Source of the DNA: Mucilaginibacter sp. KACC 22773
Lineage (GTDB): Bacteria > Bacteroidota > Bacteroidia > Sphingobacteriales > Sphingobacteriaceae
Assembly: GCF_028736215.1 (NCBI RefSeq)
Contig: NZ_CP117883.1
Coordinates: 3,224,001 to 3,288,000, forward strand
Length of the DNA: 64,000 nt
Reading direction: 5' to 3'
Shown here piece after piece: positions 63,008 through 64,000 of this stretch. Made by a program: the position numbers and the translations under genes. Below the pieces are notes generated by a model, which saw nothing but the letters and a program-made list of their open reading frames with translations, made no database searches and was not told the origin of the DNA. The number at the start of each line of letters is the position of its first letter. The stretch's first letter is position 1.

Positions 63008-63940
63008 TTAAACCTTCAGCGTATTTTTCAAATACCCTATACTGCTGGTAATGCTTGCCAGCGGATCTTTCGGGCCATCGTGTTCAACGAAGAAATGTTT
63101 CATGCCGGCTGATTTTGCGGCTGCGAAGATTGGTTTAAAGTCGATTGTGCCGCTGCCTACGGGTAATATGGTTTTACGCTCGGTATCCAGATCTTTTACG
63201 TGCCAAAGCGGGAAACGGCCGGGATGTTGTTTAAACATTTCAACCGGGTCTTTTCCGCCTTTAACAGCCCAGGCCAGGTCCAGCTCCATTTTCACATTCC
63301 GGGGGTCGGTTTCGCTCAATAAAAGATCATAAGGAACCTTGCCGTCAACGGCATGAAACTCCATATCATGATTATGATAGGCAAATTGGATACCTACCTT
63401 TTTGGCGGCCTCCCCTGTTTTGTTCAATACTTCTATGGTCGATTTGATTTCTTCGAGCGTAGCAGTTGGCGAATTGGCGCAAACCAGGTATTTAACACCA
63501 CCTGCGGCTGCATCATCAACCAACTCCTGCATATTATCGCGCAGGTTTTTCATTGGAGGTATAACCATCGGTTTGCCATCGGCGCCGTTTGGCAATTTTG
63601 TTCCGGGAGGAAGTTTAAATGGTGCGCCTAACACGTGGTGCGACGTCCAGTTCATGCCCAGGTCATTTACCATGGCTTTAAACTCTTTGGGTGTCATACC
63701 ATAGTAGCCCCCTTTTTTGCTAAAGGCCGATTCCATGTCTTTAAAGCCAAGGGCTGCTATTTTGGTCAGCGTGCCTTTTACATCCTCGTCAATAACACCA
63801 AAAAAAGTGAATAGCTGTAAACCAATGGCATGCGGAGCAGCCATATTACTTAATAAGGAAGCAGCTTTGCCGGATAAGGCCATACCGCCAAGCATCAAAG
63901 CCCCGGTACTTTGGATAAATTTTCTCCTGTTGTAATTCAT
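63008..63940 (-). CDS. Sugar phosphate isomerase/epimerase-like TIM-barrel protein, Tat-exported
   Basis: 310 residues. Twin-arginine signal N-R-R-K-F-I-Q followed by a hydrophobic stretch to about residue 28. One AP-endonuclease-2/xylose-isomerase-like TIM barrel: I-G-L-Q-L-F-T-F (39-46), A-Y-H-N-H-D-M-E-F with probable metal ligands, K-M-E-L-D-L-A-W-A-V-K-G-G, W-H-V-K-D and F-F-V-E-H-D-G-P. Likely a metal-dependent sugar isomerase or epimerase in the periplasm; substrate unknown. Its start is 60 bp from the window edge, with its promoter in or beyond that strip. The stop is reached by the inverse octamer arm. Confidence 0.85.
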   Translation of the reverse strand: MNYNRRKFIQSTGALMLGGMALSGKAASLLSNMAAPHAIGLQLFTFFGVIDEDVKGTLTKIAALGFKDMESAFSKKGGYYGMTPKEFKAMVNDLGMNWTSHHVLGAPFKLPPGTKLPNGADGKPMVIPPMKNLRDNMQELVDDAAAGGVKYLVCANSPTATLEEIKSTIEVLNKTGEAAKKVGIQFAYHNHDMEFHAVDGKVPYDLLLSETDPRNVKMELDLAWAVKGGKDPVEMFKQHPGRFPLWHVKDLDTERKTILPVGSGTIDFKPIFAAAKSAGMKHFFVEHDGPKDPLASITSSIGYLKNTLKV

Positions 63941-64000
63941 GCTGATAATTTAGTTTTAAGTGGTACAGTAAATCTAAATAATAATTATCAGCAAATTAAA

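Overview
The window looks like chromosomal DNA of a Bacteroidota member, most likely Sphingobacteriaceae and close to Mucilaginibacter or Pedobacter. The basis is family content (DUF5009-type acyltransferase end, DUF4251 protein, Bacteroidota-type TolC and 8-helix FtsX/MacB permeases), the near absence of Shine-Dalgarno sites, and a promoter matching the TAnnTTTG type. The genus is an inference. No rRNA, tRNA, CRISPR array or insertion sequence was seen.

Region 1 (1-8134): the 3' end of a membrane acyltransferase gene on the + strand, then a minus-strand carbohydrate block: GH9 glucanase, GH3 beta-glucosidase, GH53 endo-galactanase lipoprotein and a ThuA-like protein. A small outer-membrane barrel gene lies upstream of it. 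No SusC/SusD pair is present.

Region 2 (8135-51119), all minus strand, is the centrepiece: an export system with one HlyD-type adaptor, two LolD/MacB-type ATPases, one TolC and fifteen consecutive stand-alone permeases of about 800 residues. Permeases are numbered P1 to P15 from left to right; transcription runs P15 to P1. They are diverged paralogues of three or four interleaved subfamilies whose last 94 residues align without a gap. Four copies of a 39-bp element (two 17-bp TGT-N11-ACA dyads, centres 22 bp apart) stand at 10414, 20589, 38775 and 51217. Each lies 52-54 bp upstream of a TGGYAT box that resembles a sigma-54 -24 element. They divide the array into four transcription units: adaptor-ATPase-P15-P14-P13-P12; P11 to P5; P4 to P1; ATPase-TolC. 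Divergent from the adaptor, at 51809-54506, sits an NtrC-type response regulator with an overlapping histidine-kinase gene, the obvious candidate for binding the element.

Region 3 (54507-64000): FMN reductase, an unrecognised lipoprotein, htpG, a DUF4251 protein, an ethanolamine block (eat-eutB-eutC, no microcompartment genes) and a Tat-exported xylose-isomerase-like TIM-barrel protein.

Many intergenic gaps hold unusual repeats: degenerate 7- or 8-bp words iterated next to one gene end, with the reverse complement next to the other end and often an unrelated hairpin between. In three places a word has expanded into a perfect array (10 x 7 bp, 15 x 7 bp, 9 x 8 bp).
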